Positions 17,359 through 26,356 are shown, numbered from the stretch's first letter. The stretch is 64,000 nucleotides of DNA from Streptomyces nigra (GCF_003074055.1 NZ_CP029043.1:6316501-6380500), one strand, 5' to 3'. A program made the numbers and translations. The notes: generated by a model not told the origin, from the sequence alone.

Positions 17359-17373
17359 AAAAGTCTGACTTTT
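17359..17373. promoter_or_regulatory. Palindrome AAAAGTCTGACTTTT in the tkt/AraC spacer
   Basis: A perfect 7+1+7 palindrome, strikingly AT-rich for this genome, 54 bp upstream of the tkt ATG. It is well placed to be an operator for the pentose-phosphate operon or for the divergent AraC gene. The neighbouring TAGTTTTGAAC on the minus strand could include a -10 element, but no good -35 is visible. Confidence 0.5.
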
Positions 17374-17482
17374 CACTGGGAAGGTCGGCGTGTGTCACGC
17401 TGTGGTGAAAGTGGGACACCGCGCGGGCCGCGGCGCACGGCTGAGCGGCCGCCCCGCACGACTGAGACGGCATGAGACGGAC

Positions 17483-18538
17483 ATGGTGGACACAACGGCC
17501 GAAGGCGGGCCAGGCGCCGGGAGAACCGGCCCGGGTGGGGCGGTGGGCTCGATCCGTGCCGGGGAGGCGGTCCGGACCGGGGAGACCGGGGACGCGATCC
17601 GGACCGGGGACACGGTGCGGACCGGGGACACGGTGCGGACCGGGGACACGGTGCGGACCGGGGACACGATGCGGACCGGGGACGCGATCCGCACCTTCCC
17701 CTTCCCGGTGGATCTGAGCGTCCTCGGCGTCGGCATCCAGGTCGGCCCGATGGGCGAGGGCCGCACCTGGCACGCCGACGCGCCCCTCGGCCGGGTGCAC
17801 CGCATCGACTTCCACGTCGTGATGCTCTTCGACGAGGGACCCGTCCGGCACATGGTCGACTTCACCGAGCACGAGGCGCACGCCGGCGACCTGCTGTGGA
17901 TCCGCCCCGGCCAGGTCCACCGGTTCGCGGCGAACGCCGACTACCGCGGCACCGTCCTGACGATGCAGCCCGGCTTCCTGCCCCGCTCCACCGTCGAGGC
18001 CACCGGCCTCTACCGCTACGACCTGCCGCCCCTGCTGCGCCCCGACGAGGCCCAGCTCGCCGCCCTGCGCGCGGCCCTCGCCCAGCTCCGCCGCGAGTAC
18101 GAGGACTCCACGACCCTGCCGCTGAGCCTGCACACCGCCGTCCTGCGCCACTCCCTGACCGCGCTGCTGCTGCGCCTCTCCCACCTCGCCGTGAGCTCGG
18201 CGGCCACGCCCCGGCAGGGCGACACCACGTTCACGCTGTTCCGGGACGCCGTGGAACGCGGCTTCGCCACCAACCACAGCGTCAGCGCCTACGCCGACCA
18301 ACTCGGCTACTCCCGCCGCACCCTCGTCCGCGCGGTCCGGGCCGCCACCGGCCAGACTCCGAAGGGCTTCATCGACCGGCGCGTGGTCCTGGAGGCGAAG
18401 CGCCTCCTGGCTCACACGGACATGCCGATCGGCCGGATCGGCGCGGCCGTCGGCTTCTCGGACGCGGCGAACTTCTCCAAGTACTTCCAGCAGCACACGG
18501 ACACGACACCGGCGGCGTTCCGGGCGGAGCTCCGCTAG
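17483..18538 (+). CDS. AraC-family transcriptional regulator
   Basis: 351 residues from the ATG at 17483. A cupin-like N-terminal sensor contains the HxxxPGQVHRF-type motif (DLLWIRPGQVHRFAA). The C-terminal half has two helix-turn-helix units: SVSAYADQLGYSRRTLVRAV, then IGRIGAAVGFSDAANFSKYF. The first 70 residues are low complexity, with RTGDTV hexapeptides encoded by an 18-bp tandem repeat, and have no counterpart in AraC proteins. Translation could begin instead at the ATG inside the repeats (17669) or later. It is divergent from tkt, so it may control that operon. Confidence 0.88.
   Translation: MVDTTAEGGPGAGRTGPGGAVGSIRAGEAVRTGETGDAIRTGDTVRTGDTVRTGDTVRTGDTMRTGDAIRTFPFPVDLSVLGVGIQVGPMGEGRTWHADAPLGRVHRIDFHVVMLFDEGPVRHMVDFTEHEAHAGDLLWIRPGQVHRFAANADYRGTVLTMQPGFLPRSTVEATGLYRYDLPPLLRPDEAQLAALRAALAQLRREYEDSTTLPLSLHTAVLRHSLTALLLRLSHLAVSSAATPRQGDTTFTLFRDAVERGFATNHSVSAYADQLGYSRRTLVRAVRAATGQTPKGFIDRRVVLEAKRLLAHTDMPIGRIGAAVGFSDAANFSKYFQQHTDTTPAAFRAELR
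17573..17695 (+). repeat. In-frame 18-bp tandem repeat in the AraC gene
   Basis: Three exact copies of CGGACCGGGGACACGGTG (17600-17653) are flanked by near copies at 17654-17671 and 17672-17689 and by a diverged 27-base unit from 17573. All copies stay in frame as RTGD(T/A)(V/M/I). Period 18 keeps the frame whatever the copy number, so the region can vary in length without breaking the gene. Confidence 0.9.
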
Positions 18539-18632
18539 CGGACGCCTGGCGGTGGAGCCCGTCGTGGGGTCGTCCGGCACCGGACCGGCGCGCCGGGTTG
18601 ACGGGAACGCCGCCCGCGCCTACGAGTCCTGC

Positions 18633-19031
18633 ATGACCGACCCTCAAGCACCCACACCTGAACCGGCCCCCCACCCCACCGTGAGCCTCCTGGAACGCCT
18701 CGCCGAGAAGCTGGGCGGCCGGGCGACGGTCACCGCCGTCTACGGCGAACCCGTCACCGCCGAAGGCGTCACCGTCGTCCCCGTCGCCCGGGTCGCCTTC
18801 GGCCTCGGCGGCGGCACCGGACACTCGGTGGAGGGCGCCAGGACGAACGACGGCGGAGGCGGCGGGGGAGGGGTGGAGGCCCGCCCCCTCGGCTACATCG
18901 AGATCCGCGACGGCGTCACCACCTACAAACCGATCCGCGACCCCTGGGCCATGGCCGCGCCCGTCGCCGGAGGCCTGCTGCTGGGCGCCGCCCTCCCCAA
19001 ACTGATCAGGGCGCTGCGCCGCCACCGCTGA
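18633..19031 (+). CDS. GerW-family (YtfJ-like) protein
   Basis: 132 residues. The core LLERLAEKLGGRATVTAVYG, then GEPVTAEGVTVVPVARVAFG and a glycine-rich stretch, matches the GerW/YtfJ family; a C-terminal hydrophobic segment (MAAPVAGGLLLGAALPKLI) and Arg-rich end follow. YtfJ homologues are linked to spore formation or germination in Bacillus; the actinobacterial role is not defined. The ATG is chosen because similarity starts there; no strong ribosome site precedes it. Confidence 0.8.
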   Translation: MTDPQAPTPEPAPHPTVSLLERLAEKLGGRATVTAVYGEPVTAEGVTVVPVARVAFGLGGGTGHSVEGARTNDGGGGGGGVEARPLGYIEIRDGVTTYKPIRDPWAMAAPVAGGLLLGAALPKLIRALRRHR

Positions 19032-19038
19032 ACGCACA

Positions 19039-19076
19039 GCCGCCCCGCGAGACCGGACGGGACCTCGCGGGGCGGC
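19039..19076. terminator. Bidirectional hairpin between gerW-like and GH16 genes
   Basis: GCCGCCCCGCGAG (19039-19051) pairs perfectly with CTCGCGGGGCGGC (19064-19076) across a 12-base loop. It lies between convergent stop codons and can serve both transcripts. Confidence 0.8.
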
Positions 19077-19088
19077 ACCGACACACGA

Positions 19089-20486
19089 CTAATGCCCGAA
19101 GTTGAACCAGTTGACGTTGACGAAGTCGGCGGGCTGTCCGCTGGTGAAGGTGAGATACACGTCGTGCGTACCGGTCACCGCACCGATGTTCGCGGGAATG
19201 GTCCGCCACGACTGCCACCCGCCGGTGCTGCCCACCGCGAAACTGCCGACAGGCGCGTTCGCACGGCTGTCCAGGCGCACCTCCACCAGACCGCTGACCC
19301 CGCTCGCCGCACCGCTCGCCACCCGCGCGACGAACTGCCGTGCCGCCGACGACCCGAAGTCGACGCCTCGGTAGAGCGCCCAGTCCCCGTTGGCGAGGGC
19401 CCCGATGTTCTGTCCGCCGCCCGTGTCCGACGTCGACTCCGTGTAGACGCCGCTCTGTCCGTCGAACGACTCGGCCTGGATGGCGCTGTAGGCGTCACGG
19501 TTGCCCGTCGGCGGCGGTGTCGTACCGCCCCCGCCGGACGTCAGCACCTGGACGTAGTCGACGACCATGGAGTGCCCCGGCTGCGTCCCGCCGTCCGGGC
19601 CCCCGCCGAAGGCGTCCGGGAAGCCTCCGCCCATGGCCACGTTGAGGATGATGAAGTACCCGTGGTTGGTGGCGTTGGCCCAGGTCGTCGCGTCGACCTG
19701 GTGGGCGCGCACGGTGTGGAAGTTGACGCCGTCGAGGTAGAAGCGGATCTCCTCGACGCTCGTGGAGCGGTCCCACTCCAGCCGGTAGGTGTGGAAGCCC
19801 GCCTGGCAGGTCGTACCGGAACAGGTCGTGTTGCCGCCGATCCCGCTGTTCTCGTTGCACGGGCCGCCCGGAGCGGTGCCGCAGTGCATGGTGGCGAACA
19901 CCGTGTTCATGCCCTGGGTGTTCTCCATGATGTCCAGCTCGCCGACGCCGGGCCAGTTCCAGTAGTTGCCCCGGTAGGGCGCGCCCAGCATCCAGAACGC
20001 CGGCCAGTAGCCCTTGGCGGCGGCCCCCGTCACGTTCGGCACCTGGATCCGGGCCTCGACGCGGAGCTTGCCGCCCGACGGGGGCTGGAAGTCGGTGCGG
20101 TTGGTCTCGATCCGCCCGGAGGTCCAGCGGCCCGCCCCGTCCCGGCGCGGTGTGATGCGCAGATTGCCGTTGCCGTCGAGCGAGACGTTGTCGGTGCTGC
20201 TCGTCATCGTCTCGATCTCGCCGGTGCCCCAGTTGGCGGGGCCGCCGGGGTAGCCCGTGCCGGTGTCGTAGCGCCAGTTCGAGGTGTTCACACCGGAGCC
20301 GGCGGGGCCGGTGAAGTCGTCGAGGAAGACCTGGGTCCAGCCCGACGGGGGCGTGGGCGCGGAGGCGCTGGCGGACGGGACGACGACACCGGCGGCGGCC
20401 GCCGCCAGACCGAGGGTGCCGAGCACGGCCACGACCGCCCGCCGGACGGAGCGGCGTCTTGGGGGCATGCCTGAGAGTTCGCTCAT
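19089..20486 (-). CDS. Secreted GH16 beta-glucanase with C-terminal CBM6-type module
   Basis: 465 residues. A Tat-like or Sec signal (RRRSVRRAVVAVLGTLG up to SASASA near residue 43) precedes a GH16 domain (about 48-325) with the catalytic E183-x-D185-x-x-E188 in GELDIMEN. A GGGGTTPPPTG linker leads to a beta-sandwich module (about 335-465) of the CBM6/35 type. The enzyme probably hydrolyses beta-1,3- or beta-1,3-1,4-glucan outside the cell. The start has GAGAGG eight bases upstream. A palindromic operator lies 56 bp upstream of the ATG. The gene is transcribed on its own. Confidence 0.92.
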   Translation of the reverse strand: MSELSGMPPRRRSVRRAVVAVLGTLGLAAAAAGVVVPSASASAPTPPSGWTQVFLDDFTGPAGSGVNTSNWRYDTGTGYPGGPANWGTGEIETMTSSTDNVSLDGNGNLRITPRRDGAGRWTSGRIETNRTDFQPPSGGKLRVEARIQVPNVTGAAAKGYWPAFWMLGAPYRGNYWNWPGVGELDIMENTQGMNTVFATMHCGTAPGGPCNENSGIGGNTTCSGTTCQAGFHTYRLEWDRSTSVEEIRFYLDGVNFHTVRAHQVDATTWANATNHGYFIILNVAMGGGFPDAFGGGPDGGTQPGHSMVVDYVQVLTSGGGGTTPPPTGNRDAYSAIQAESFDGQSGVYTESTSDTGGGQNIGALANGDWALYRGVDFGSSAARQFVARVASGAASGVSGLVEVRLDSRANAPVGSFAVGSTGGWQSWRTIPANIGAVTGTHDVYLTFTSGQPADFVNVNWFNFGH

Positions 20487-20541
20487 GGGGGGTGCCTCTC
20501 GGGTGAGGAGTGGGGAGTGGAGAGGTGGCTGAATCTCACCC

Positions 20542-20555
20542 TGAGAGCGCTCTCA
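20542..20555. promoter_or_regulatory. CebR-like palindromic operator TGAGAGCGCTCTCA
   Basis: A perfect 14-bp palindrome upstream of the GH16 gene. It differs from the published CebR cellobiose-repressor site (TGGGAGCGCTCCCA) only by symmetric changes. LacI-family control of a beta-glucanase by a glucan-derived oligosaccharide is therefore likely; the cognate repressor is not adjacent. Confidence 0.75.
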
Positions 20556-20706
20556 CGGTGAGGGTGAGGTCAATGTGCTCTCCGGAGTGCGGGTCGTCAA
20601 GAGATGAAGCACGCAAATCCCAGGCACCACGGCCAGGTTCACTGTGTGAAGCCGTGACACGGACTCGGCGGCGCCGTACTGGCTCCGACCGGCTGCCGGA
20701 CGACCC

Positions 20707-21465
20707 CTACGGCTCCGGCCGCCACCCGAGCCCCCGGGAGATCCCGCGCGCCGCCAGCCGTACGGCGGGGGCCAGCACCGGGACCTGCGCGTCGGCGTAC
20801 GGCACGACGACCGACACGGCGGCGACCACCGCACCGGCGGGATCACGGACCGGGGCGGCGACGGACAGGGCGTCCTCGGTGACCTGGCGACTGCTCACCG
20901 CCACCCCGGTACGGCGCACCTCGGCCAACATGCGGCGCAGCCGCGCCGGTTCGGTGACGGTGTACGGCGTGAACGAGGCGAGCGGTCCGGCACAGTACGC
21001 CTCCTGGTCCTCCGCCCCGCCGTGCGCGAGCAGCGCGAGCCCGACGCCGGTGGCGTGCAACGGCCAGCGCGCGCCGACCCGGATATGCACTCCGACCGCC
21101 GAACGCCCCGACAACCACTCGATGTAGACGACCTCGCCCCCGTCGCGCACCGCCAACTGCACGTTCTCGTGCGTCGCTTCGTACAGGTCCTCCAGATAGG
21201 GCAACGCGATCTGCCGCAACGCCGGCCCGCGCGGCGCGATCGCCGCGAGCTCCCACAGCCGCAGTCCCACGTGATAAAGCCCCCGCTCGTCCCGCTCCAA
21301 CGCCCCCCACTCCGCGAGAGCGCCCACCAGCCGATGCGCGGTACTCAGACTCAGCCCGGCCCGCCGCGCGATATCCGTGAGACTCAGCGCGGGATGCTCG
21401 AGATCGAACGCCCCCAGGACGGAAAGAAGACGGGCGGGGGCGGAACGGGGGCTGTCAGGCGTGAC
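20707..21465 (-). CDS. IclR-family regulator with no standard start codon
   Basis: The frame encodes a full IclR protein: an N-terminal winged helix (SLTDIARRAGLSLSTAHRLV) followed by the ligand-binding domain ending GLGWRPEP. From the in-frame stop at 21592-21594 down to the GTG at 21327, which lies inside the recognition helix, there is no ATG, GTG or TTG. The natural start position reads GTC (21465), preceded by ATC, with AGGGAG six to nine bases upstream. Either an unusual ATC/GTC codon is used or a GTG start has mutated. It lies between the GH16 and beta-galactosidase genes and could control either. Confidence 0.75.
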   Translation of the reverse strand, partial: VTPDSPRSAPARLLSVLGAFDLEHPALSLTDIARRAGLSLSTAHRLVGALAEWGALERDERGLYHVGLRLWELAAIAPRGPALRQIALPYLEDLYEATHENVQLAVRDGGEVVYIEWLSGRSAVGVHIRVGARWPLHATGVGLALLAHGGAEDQEAYCAGPLASFTPYTVTEPARLRRMLAEVRRTGVAVSSRQVTEDALSVAAPVRDPAGAVVAAVSVVVPYADAQVPVLAPAVRLAARGISRGLGWRPEP

Positions 21466-21620
21466 GATGAGGGGCTCCCTGGTCGAGGTCCCGGGCGGGT
21501 GGAGTCCGGGCGCGCGACCGTCACGGAGCGGGCCGTGGGAGCCGACTGCCCGAGAGCCCCATCCTGGCCGACGGTCCGGCCGCCGTGAAGGTCACGGAGG
21601 CCGGCCCGCCGCACACGCGG

Positions 21621-24548
21621 TCAGCCTTCGCCCAGCACCCAGCTCCACCGATGCACCCCCGGCGCCACCAGATAGCCCGGTGACGTGTCGGGGCCGCACG
21701 ACGCCGTCCCCAGCCCTCGGTGGGCCGCGTCGACGTGGACCACACAGCCCGGGCGGGGGACCAGTTCGTCGTGGTGGGCGGCCGCCGAGAGGTCGGTGGC
21801 GCGGTAGCGGGTCACCGACACCTGGCGCGGCTCGTCCAGCCTGATCCGTAGCCCGCCCGACTCCGGGCCCGACAGGGTGAAGTGGCGGACACCGTGCCGG
21901 CCGCCGCTCTCCTGGGGGCGCAGGTACGGCGTGAACAACTCGTCCACGGGGAGGGCGTGGTGGCCCACCGGCGCCCCCGCCGCGCGGTCGGGGTACGACT
22001 CCCACGGGCCCTGGCCGAACCACTCCAGGCGGTCCAGCCCGGCGACCGTCTCGAAGACCGTGCCGACCCTCGCCACGTCGGCGAACTCCGGTGGCAGTTC
22101 CGCCTCCTCCTCGACCCGTACGCCGCCCGCCACCGGCGTCAGCACCTGTCGGTGCCGTACGTCGGCCGGGCCTCCCGTGTAGACGGCCTCCACCGTGATC
22201 CGGCCGTGCTCCTCGCGGACCGAGACGACCTTGCGGGACAGGGCGTTCAGGCCCCAGGCGCGCCAGCGGTCGGCCATGCCGCCGATCTCGTCGTTGTCGG
22301 TGGGCGCCCGCCGGAGGGTGAGGGTGGGGGGTGCCGTCAGCAGGGGGTGGCGGAGGAAGCCCTCGTCGTCCACCTGCACCACCCCGCTCACCGGTGGCAC
22401 GGACACCGGGGCCGGGCCGCGCAGACACACCTGCGGCACACACAGTTCCGTGCCGCTCGGTGCCCACGGCTGGTCCTCCGCCACCGTCACCCGGAGCGTC
22501 AGCCACGCCTCGCCGCCCTCCTCCGGCAGTTCGAAGGGCAGGGGTACGGCGGCCGTCCGGCCGGGGCGCAGATCGGGCAGGTCCGCCGGGGGGTACAGCG
22601 TCGTGCCGTCGGCCAGGTCCAGGCGCCACTCGCCCGTCAGCCAGTCCAGGGTTCGGAAGTGCTGGTGGTTGCCGATCACGACACCCTCCTGCTCCACGCC
22701 CTCGATCCGTACCGGCGCCGCTGTCTCACGGTGCTCGTACAGGGCCGGCTTGGGGGCGCGGTCGGGGAAGACCACGCCGTCCGCGATGAACGGGCCGTCG
22801 TGGACGCGTTCGCCGAAGTCGCCGCCGTAGGCCCAGCGGTGGCCGGGTGGGGCGACGCCGTCGCCCCGGAGCGCCGGGCCCGTGCGGCCGGCCGGGCGGC
22901 CGTCGCTCAGGTGTTGCAGGATGCCGTGGTCCCAGAACTCCCAGATGAAGCCGCCCTGGAGGCCCGGTGTGGACTCCACGGCCGCCCAGAAGTCGGCGAG
23001 CGTGCCGTTGCTGTTGCCCATCGCGTGGGAGTACTCGCACTGGATGAGCGGCCGGGTCTGGCGGCCCGAGCGGGCGTGCGCCACGCACTCCTCGATCGGT
23101 GCGTACATCGGGCAGGCGATGTCGGAGGCGTCGTCCGTCGCCGCCCAGTCGAGCTTCGCGGCCCCCTCGTACTGGAGCGGGCGCGTCGGGTCGTGGTGGC
23201 GGACCCAGCCGGCCGCCGCGTCGTGGTGGGCGCCGTAGTCGGACTCGTTGCCCAGCGACCAGACGACGACCGACGGGTGGTTCTTGTCCCGCAGCACCAT
23301 GCGCGATACCCGGTCGACGAAGGCGTTCAAGTAGCGCGGGTCGTCGGCGATCTCGTGCGCGTGGTCGTGTGACTCGATGTCGGCCTCGTCGACGACGTAG
23401 AAGCCGAGTTCGTCGGCGAGGCCGTACAGCGCGGGGTCGTTCGGGTAGTGGGCGGTGCGGATCGCGTTGAAGCCGAAGCGTTTGAGGAGGAAGAGGTCGG
23501 CGCGCATGTCGTCGGGGGACACCGTTCGGCCGGTCGAGGGGTGGAAGTCGTGTCGGTTCACGCCTCGGACGTAGATCCGTTCCCCGTTGACCAGGAGGTC
23601 CCTGCCCACGATCTCCACGTCCCGGAAGCCGACCCGGTGCCGGGAGGTGTCGGCGACCGTGCCGTCGGCTCGGTGCAGTCGGATGGTCAGGGGGTACAGG
23701 GCGGGGGTCTCCGCCGTCCACGGGCGTACCTCCGGCACCGTCGTCGTCAGGCGGGCCTCGCCCAGGAACGTCGAGACCCGCTCGTCCTCGGCGTTGAGCC
23801 GGTCGAACTCGGCGTCCTGGGCGAGGGAAAGGCCGTCGAGGTCGCCGGTCAGATACCAGCCGTCCGGGAGCGTGCCCCGCGCGTCCCGCACCTGGCAGTC
23901 GACGCGGAGTTCGCCGTCGCGCCGCGCGCGCACCGTGACGTCGGCCAGGTGCAGCGGGTCGGTGGCGTACAGCAGGACGGAGCGGGTGAGGCCGCCGTGC
24001 CACCACTGGTCCTGGTCCTCGATGTGCGAGGCGTCGGACCATTTGACGACGGTCAGTCGTACGGTCGTCCGCGCGCCGGGACGCACCAGTGCCGTCAGGT
24101 CGAACTCGGCGGCCAGGTGGGAGTCCTTGGAGACGCCCACGGGCCGGCCGTCCACGTGGACCAGCAGCACGCTCTCGGCCGCGCCGACCTGGAGCACGAT
24201 CCGGCGTCCGGCCCAGCCGGCCGGCACGTCCACCTCACGCTCGTACACCCCGGTCGGGTTGGCGGCGGGGGAGTGTGGCGGGATGTCGGGGAACGGCATC
24301 GTGACGTTGGTGTACTGCGGCAGGTCGCCGCTGTCCTGGACGGTCCAGGCGCCCGGCACGTACGCCGTCGACCAGGCACCGCCGACCGGCGCGTCCGGAG
24401 CGGGCAGCAACTGGAAACGCCAGTCGCCGTCCAAGGGGATGGCTTCGGCACGCCGGTCGACGGCGTTCATGGGGAGGCGGTTCCAGGAGGTCAGCTCGGG
24501 CGCCTCCCAGGGGCGCAGCGCGATCAAGGGATCGGGGGAGGAGGTCAT
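21621..24548 (-). CDS. Beta-galactosidase, GH2 family, LacZ type
   Basis: 975 residues with the five-domain LacZ arrangement: sugar-binding N-terminus (WENPDVT-like block DLPQYTNVTMPFP), immunoglobulin-like domain, TIM barrel, and C-terminal beta sandwich (FGQGPWESYPDR). The catalytic acid/base is E435 in SLGNESDYG and the nucleophile E505 in CEYSHAMGNSNG. No signal peptide is present, so it acts on imported oligosaccharide. Its ATG overlaps the last permease stop (ATGA), making it the final gene of a pfkB-ABC-lacZ operon. Confidence 0.93.
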   Translation of the reverse strand: MTSSPDPLIALRPWEAPELTSWNRLPMNAVDRRAEAIPLDGDWRFQLLPAPDAPVGGAWSTAYVPGAWTVQDSGDLPQYTNVTMPFPDIPPHSPAANPTGVYEREVDVPAGWAGRRIVLQVGAAESVLLVHVDGRPVGVSKDSHLAAEFDLTALVRPGARTTVRLTVVKWSDASHIEDQDQWWHGGLTRSVLLYATDPLHLADVTVRARRDGELRVDCQVRDARGTLPDGWYLTGDLDGLSLAQDAEFDRLNAEDERVSTFLGEARLTTTVPEVRPWTAETPALYPLTIRLHRADGTVADTSRHRVGFRDVEIVGRDLLVNGERIYVRGVNRHDFHPSTGRTVSPDDMRADLFLLKRFGFNAIRTAHYPNDPALYGLADELGFYVVDEADIESHDHAHEIADDPRYLNAFVDRVSRMVLRDKNHPSVVVWSLGNESDYGAHHDAAAGWVRHHDPTRPLQYEGAAKLDWAATDDASDIACPMYAPIEECVAHARSGRQTRPLIQCEYSHAMGNSNGTLADFWAAVESTPGLQGGFIWEFWDHGILQHLSDGRPAGRTGPALRGDGVAPPGHRWAYGGDFGERVHDGPFIADGVVFPDRAPKPALYEHRETAAPVRIEGVEQEGVVIGNHQHFRTLDWLTGEWRLDLADGTTLYPPADLPDLRPGRTAAVPLPFELPEEGGEAWLTLRVTVAEDQPWAPSGTELCVPQVCLRGPAPVSVPPVSGVVQVDDEGFLRHPLLTAPPTLTLRRAPTDNDEIGGMADRWRAWGLNALSRKVVSVREEHGRITVEAVYTGGPADVRHRQVLTPVAGGVRVEEEAELPPEFADVARVGTVFETVAGLDRLEWFGQGPWESYPDRAAGAPVGHHALPVDELFTPYLRPQESGGRHGVRHFTLSGPESGGLRIRLDEPRQVSVTRYRATDLSAAAHHDELVPRPGCVVHVDAAHRGLGTASCGPDTSPGYLVAPGVHRWSWVLGEG

Positions 24549-25384
24549 CCGCGGACGGCTCCCTTGGCGAGGTCGCCGATGATCTGCCGGGCGCCGACCG
24601 CGAAGACGATCAGCAGCGGGATCAGGGCGAGGACGGCGCCGGTCATCACCATGCCGTAGTCGGTGGTGCCGTGGGTCCCGTTGAGCTGGGAGAGCGCGAC
24701 CTGGAGGGTGACGTTGTCCGGGTTGGTGAGGGCGATCAGGGGCCAGGCGTAGTCGTTCCACTGGCTCATGAAGGTGAAGATGCCGAGGAACGCGAGCCCG
24801 GGGCGGACCACCGGGAGCGCGACGTGCCAGTACTGCCGCAGGAAGTTCGCGCCGTCCAGCCGGGAGGCGTCGAGCAGTTCGTCGTGGATGGCGCTGCGCA
24901 TGTACTGGCGCATCCAGAAGATGCCGAAGGCGTTGGCGGCGGCCGGCACGATCAGCGAGGTCATCGAGCCGATCCAGCCGAGCTTCGCCATGATCACGAA
25001 CTGCGGGATCGCGGCCATCTGCGCCGGGACCATGAAGATCAGCATGAGCAGCGCGAACAGCGCGTTCTTGCCGGGGAACTCGAACTTGGCGAAGACGAAG
25101 GCGGCGAGCGAGTCGAGGAACAGCACCAGGAACGTCACCACGGTGGCGACCAGCAGCGAGTTCGCCATCGACCCGAAGAAGTCGACCGTGTCGAACAGGT
25201 GGCGGACGTTCTCCGTGAAGTGCGAGCCCGGCAGCAGCTTCGGCGGGTACGAGAAGATCTCCGACGAGGTGTGCGTCGACATGATCACGGCCCAGTAGAA
25301 CGGGAAGGCCGACAGCAGCACACCGGCGATCAGGGACGTGTGCAGCGCGATGCCCCGGCGTCCGGAGCCCTTGATGGATGCCAT
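24545..25384 (-). CDS. Sugar ABC transporter permease, MalG type
   Basis: 279 residues with six hydrophobic segments and the inner-membrane EAA loop (LLDASRLDGANFLRQYWHVALP). It forms the translocation channel with the MalF-type permease encoded just upstream. Neither an ATPase gene nor a PTS gene is nearby, so the importer probably uses a shared MsiK-type ATPase, as is known for Streptomyces sugar ABC systems. Confidence 0.92.
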   Translation of the reverse strand: MASIKGSGRRGIALHTSLIAGVLLSAFPFYWAVIMSTHTSSEIFSYPPKLLPGSHFTENVRHLFDTVDFFGSMANSLLVATVVTFLVLFLDSLAAFVFAKFEFPGKNALFALLMLIFMVPAQMAAIPQFVIMAKLGWIGSMTSLIVPAAANAFGIFWMRQYMRSAIHDELLDASRLDGANFLRQYWHVALPVVRPGLAFLGIFTFMSQWNDYAWPLIALTNPDNVTLQVALSQLNGTHGTTDYGMVMTGAVLALIPLLIVFAVGARQIIGDLAKGAVRG

Positions 25385-25396
25385 GTCGCGGCCTTC

Positions 25397-26356
25397 CTAC
25401 TGTTCGCCCCGGCGCTGCACCAGGCGCCAGTTGATGATGGAGAAGAGGACGACGACCAGGAAGATGCCCCACGCCACGGCGGCGCCGTACCCGAAGTCGT
25501 TGTTGTCGAAGGTCTGCTGGAAGAAGTAGAGGACCATCGTCCGGCCGGCGTGGTCCGGGCCGCCCGAGAACGTGGACTCGTTGGCGGTGGTCTGGAGCAG
25601 CACCTGCGGTTCGGAGAAGCTCTGCAGTCCGGTGACCGTCGAGACGACGAGCACGAACAGCAGCGTCGGCCGCAGCAGCGGCAGCGTGATCCGGAAGAAG
25701 GTCTGCACGGGACCGGCGCCGTCGATACGGGCCGCCTCGTACAGGTCGCCGGGGATCGTCTGGAGCCCGGCGAGGAAGATGATCGCGTTGTAGCCGGTCC
25801 ACTGCCAGGTCATCAGGGTGGCGATGGCGACCTTGATGCCCCACGGGGTGTTCAGCCAGGCCACCTGGTCCAGGCCGACCGCCTGCAGAAGGGCGTTCAC
25901 CAGGCCGAAGTTGGTGGAGAAGACCGACCCGAACACGATGGCGACGGCGACGACGGAGGTGACGTTCGGCAGGAAGTACGCGAACCGGTAGGCGTTCTTG
26001 AAGCGGACCGCCGAGTTGAGCATCACGGCCGTCACCATCGCCAGGAAGATCATGGGGAAGGTGGCGAGCGCCCAGATGATCAGGGTGGTGCCGATCGACT
26101 GCCAGAAGTCGGTGTCGGTGAACAGGTACTGATATTGCGTCAGGCCCGCCCATTCCATCGAGCCCAGGCCGTCCCAGCGGTGCAGGGAGAGATAGAGCGA
26201 GAAGCCGACGGGGATCAGGCCGAAGGCCAGGAAGAGCAGATAGAAGGGGGAGATCGCGGCGTAGAGGTGCCAGTGCTTGCGCCAGCCGGTTCGCGGCGGG
26301 GCTGTGGCGGGGCGTGGCCGGTCCACGGCGGGCGGGGTCTGCTCGGCGACAACCAT
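25397..26356 (-). CDS. Sugar ABC transporter permease, MalF type
   Basis: 319 residues: an N-terminal cytoplasmic tail, six membrane segments and the EAA motif LYEAARIDGAGPVQTFFRITLP. The ATG at 26356 shares its A with the TGA of the binding-protein gene (TGATG), which fixes the start against longer frames. It pairs with the MalG-type permease 12 bp downstream. Confidence 0.92.
   Translation of the reverse strand: MVVAEQTPPAVDRPRPATAPPRTGWRKHWHLYAAISPFYLLFLAFGLIPVGFSLYLSLHRWDGLGSMEWAGLTQYQYLFTDTDFWQSIGTTLIIWALATFPMIFLAMVTAVMLNSAVRFKNAYRFAYFLPNVTSVVAVAIVFGSVFSTNFGLVNALLQAVGLDQVAWLNTPWGIKVAIATLMTWQWTGYNAIIFLAGLQTIPGDLYEAARIDGAGPVQTFFRITLPLLRPTLLFVLVVSTVTGLQSFSEPQVLLQTTANESTFSGGPDHAGRTMVLYFFQQTFDNNDFGYGAAVAWGIFLVVVLFSIINWRLVQRRGEQ

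Noticed and set aside
14267..17368. 1033-codon plus-strand frame opposite tal and tkt
   Set aside because: Antisense shadow of two well-conserved enzymes; Gly/Arg/Val-rich with no motif.
17573..17695. CRISPR array
   Set aside because: Contiguous 18-bp units without spacers, in frame with coding sequence.
21621..26153. Single 1510-codon open frame covering beta-galactosidase and the permeases
   Set aside because: Only the part below 24548 has GH2 homology; the rest is antisense-free GC-driven frame overlapping two clear permease genes in another frame.
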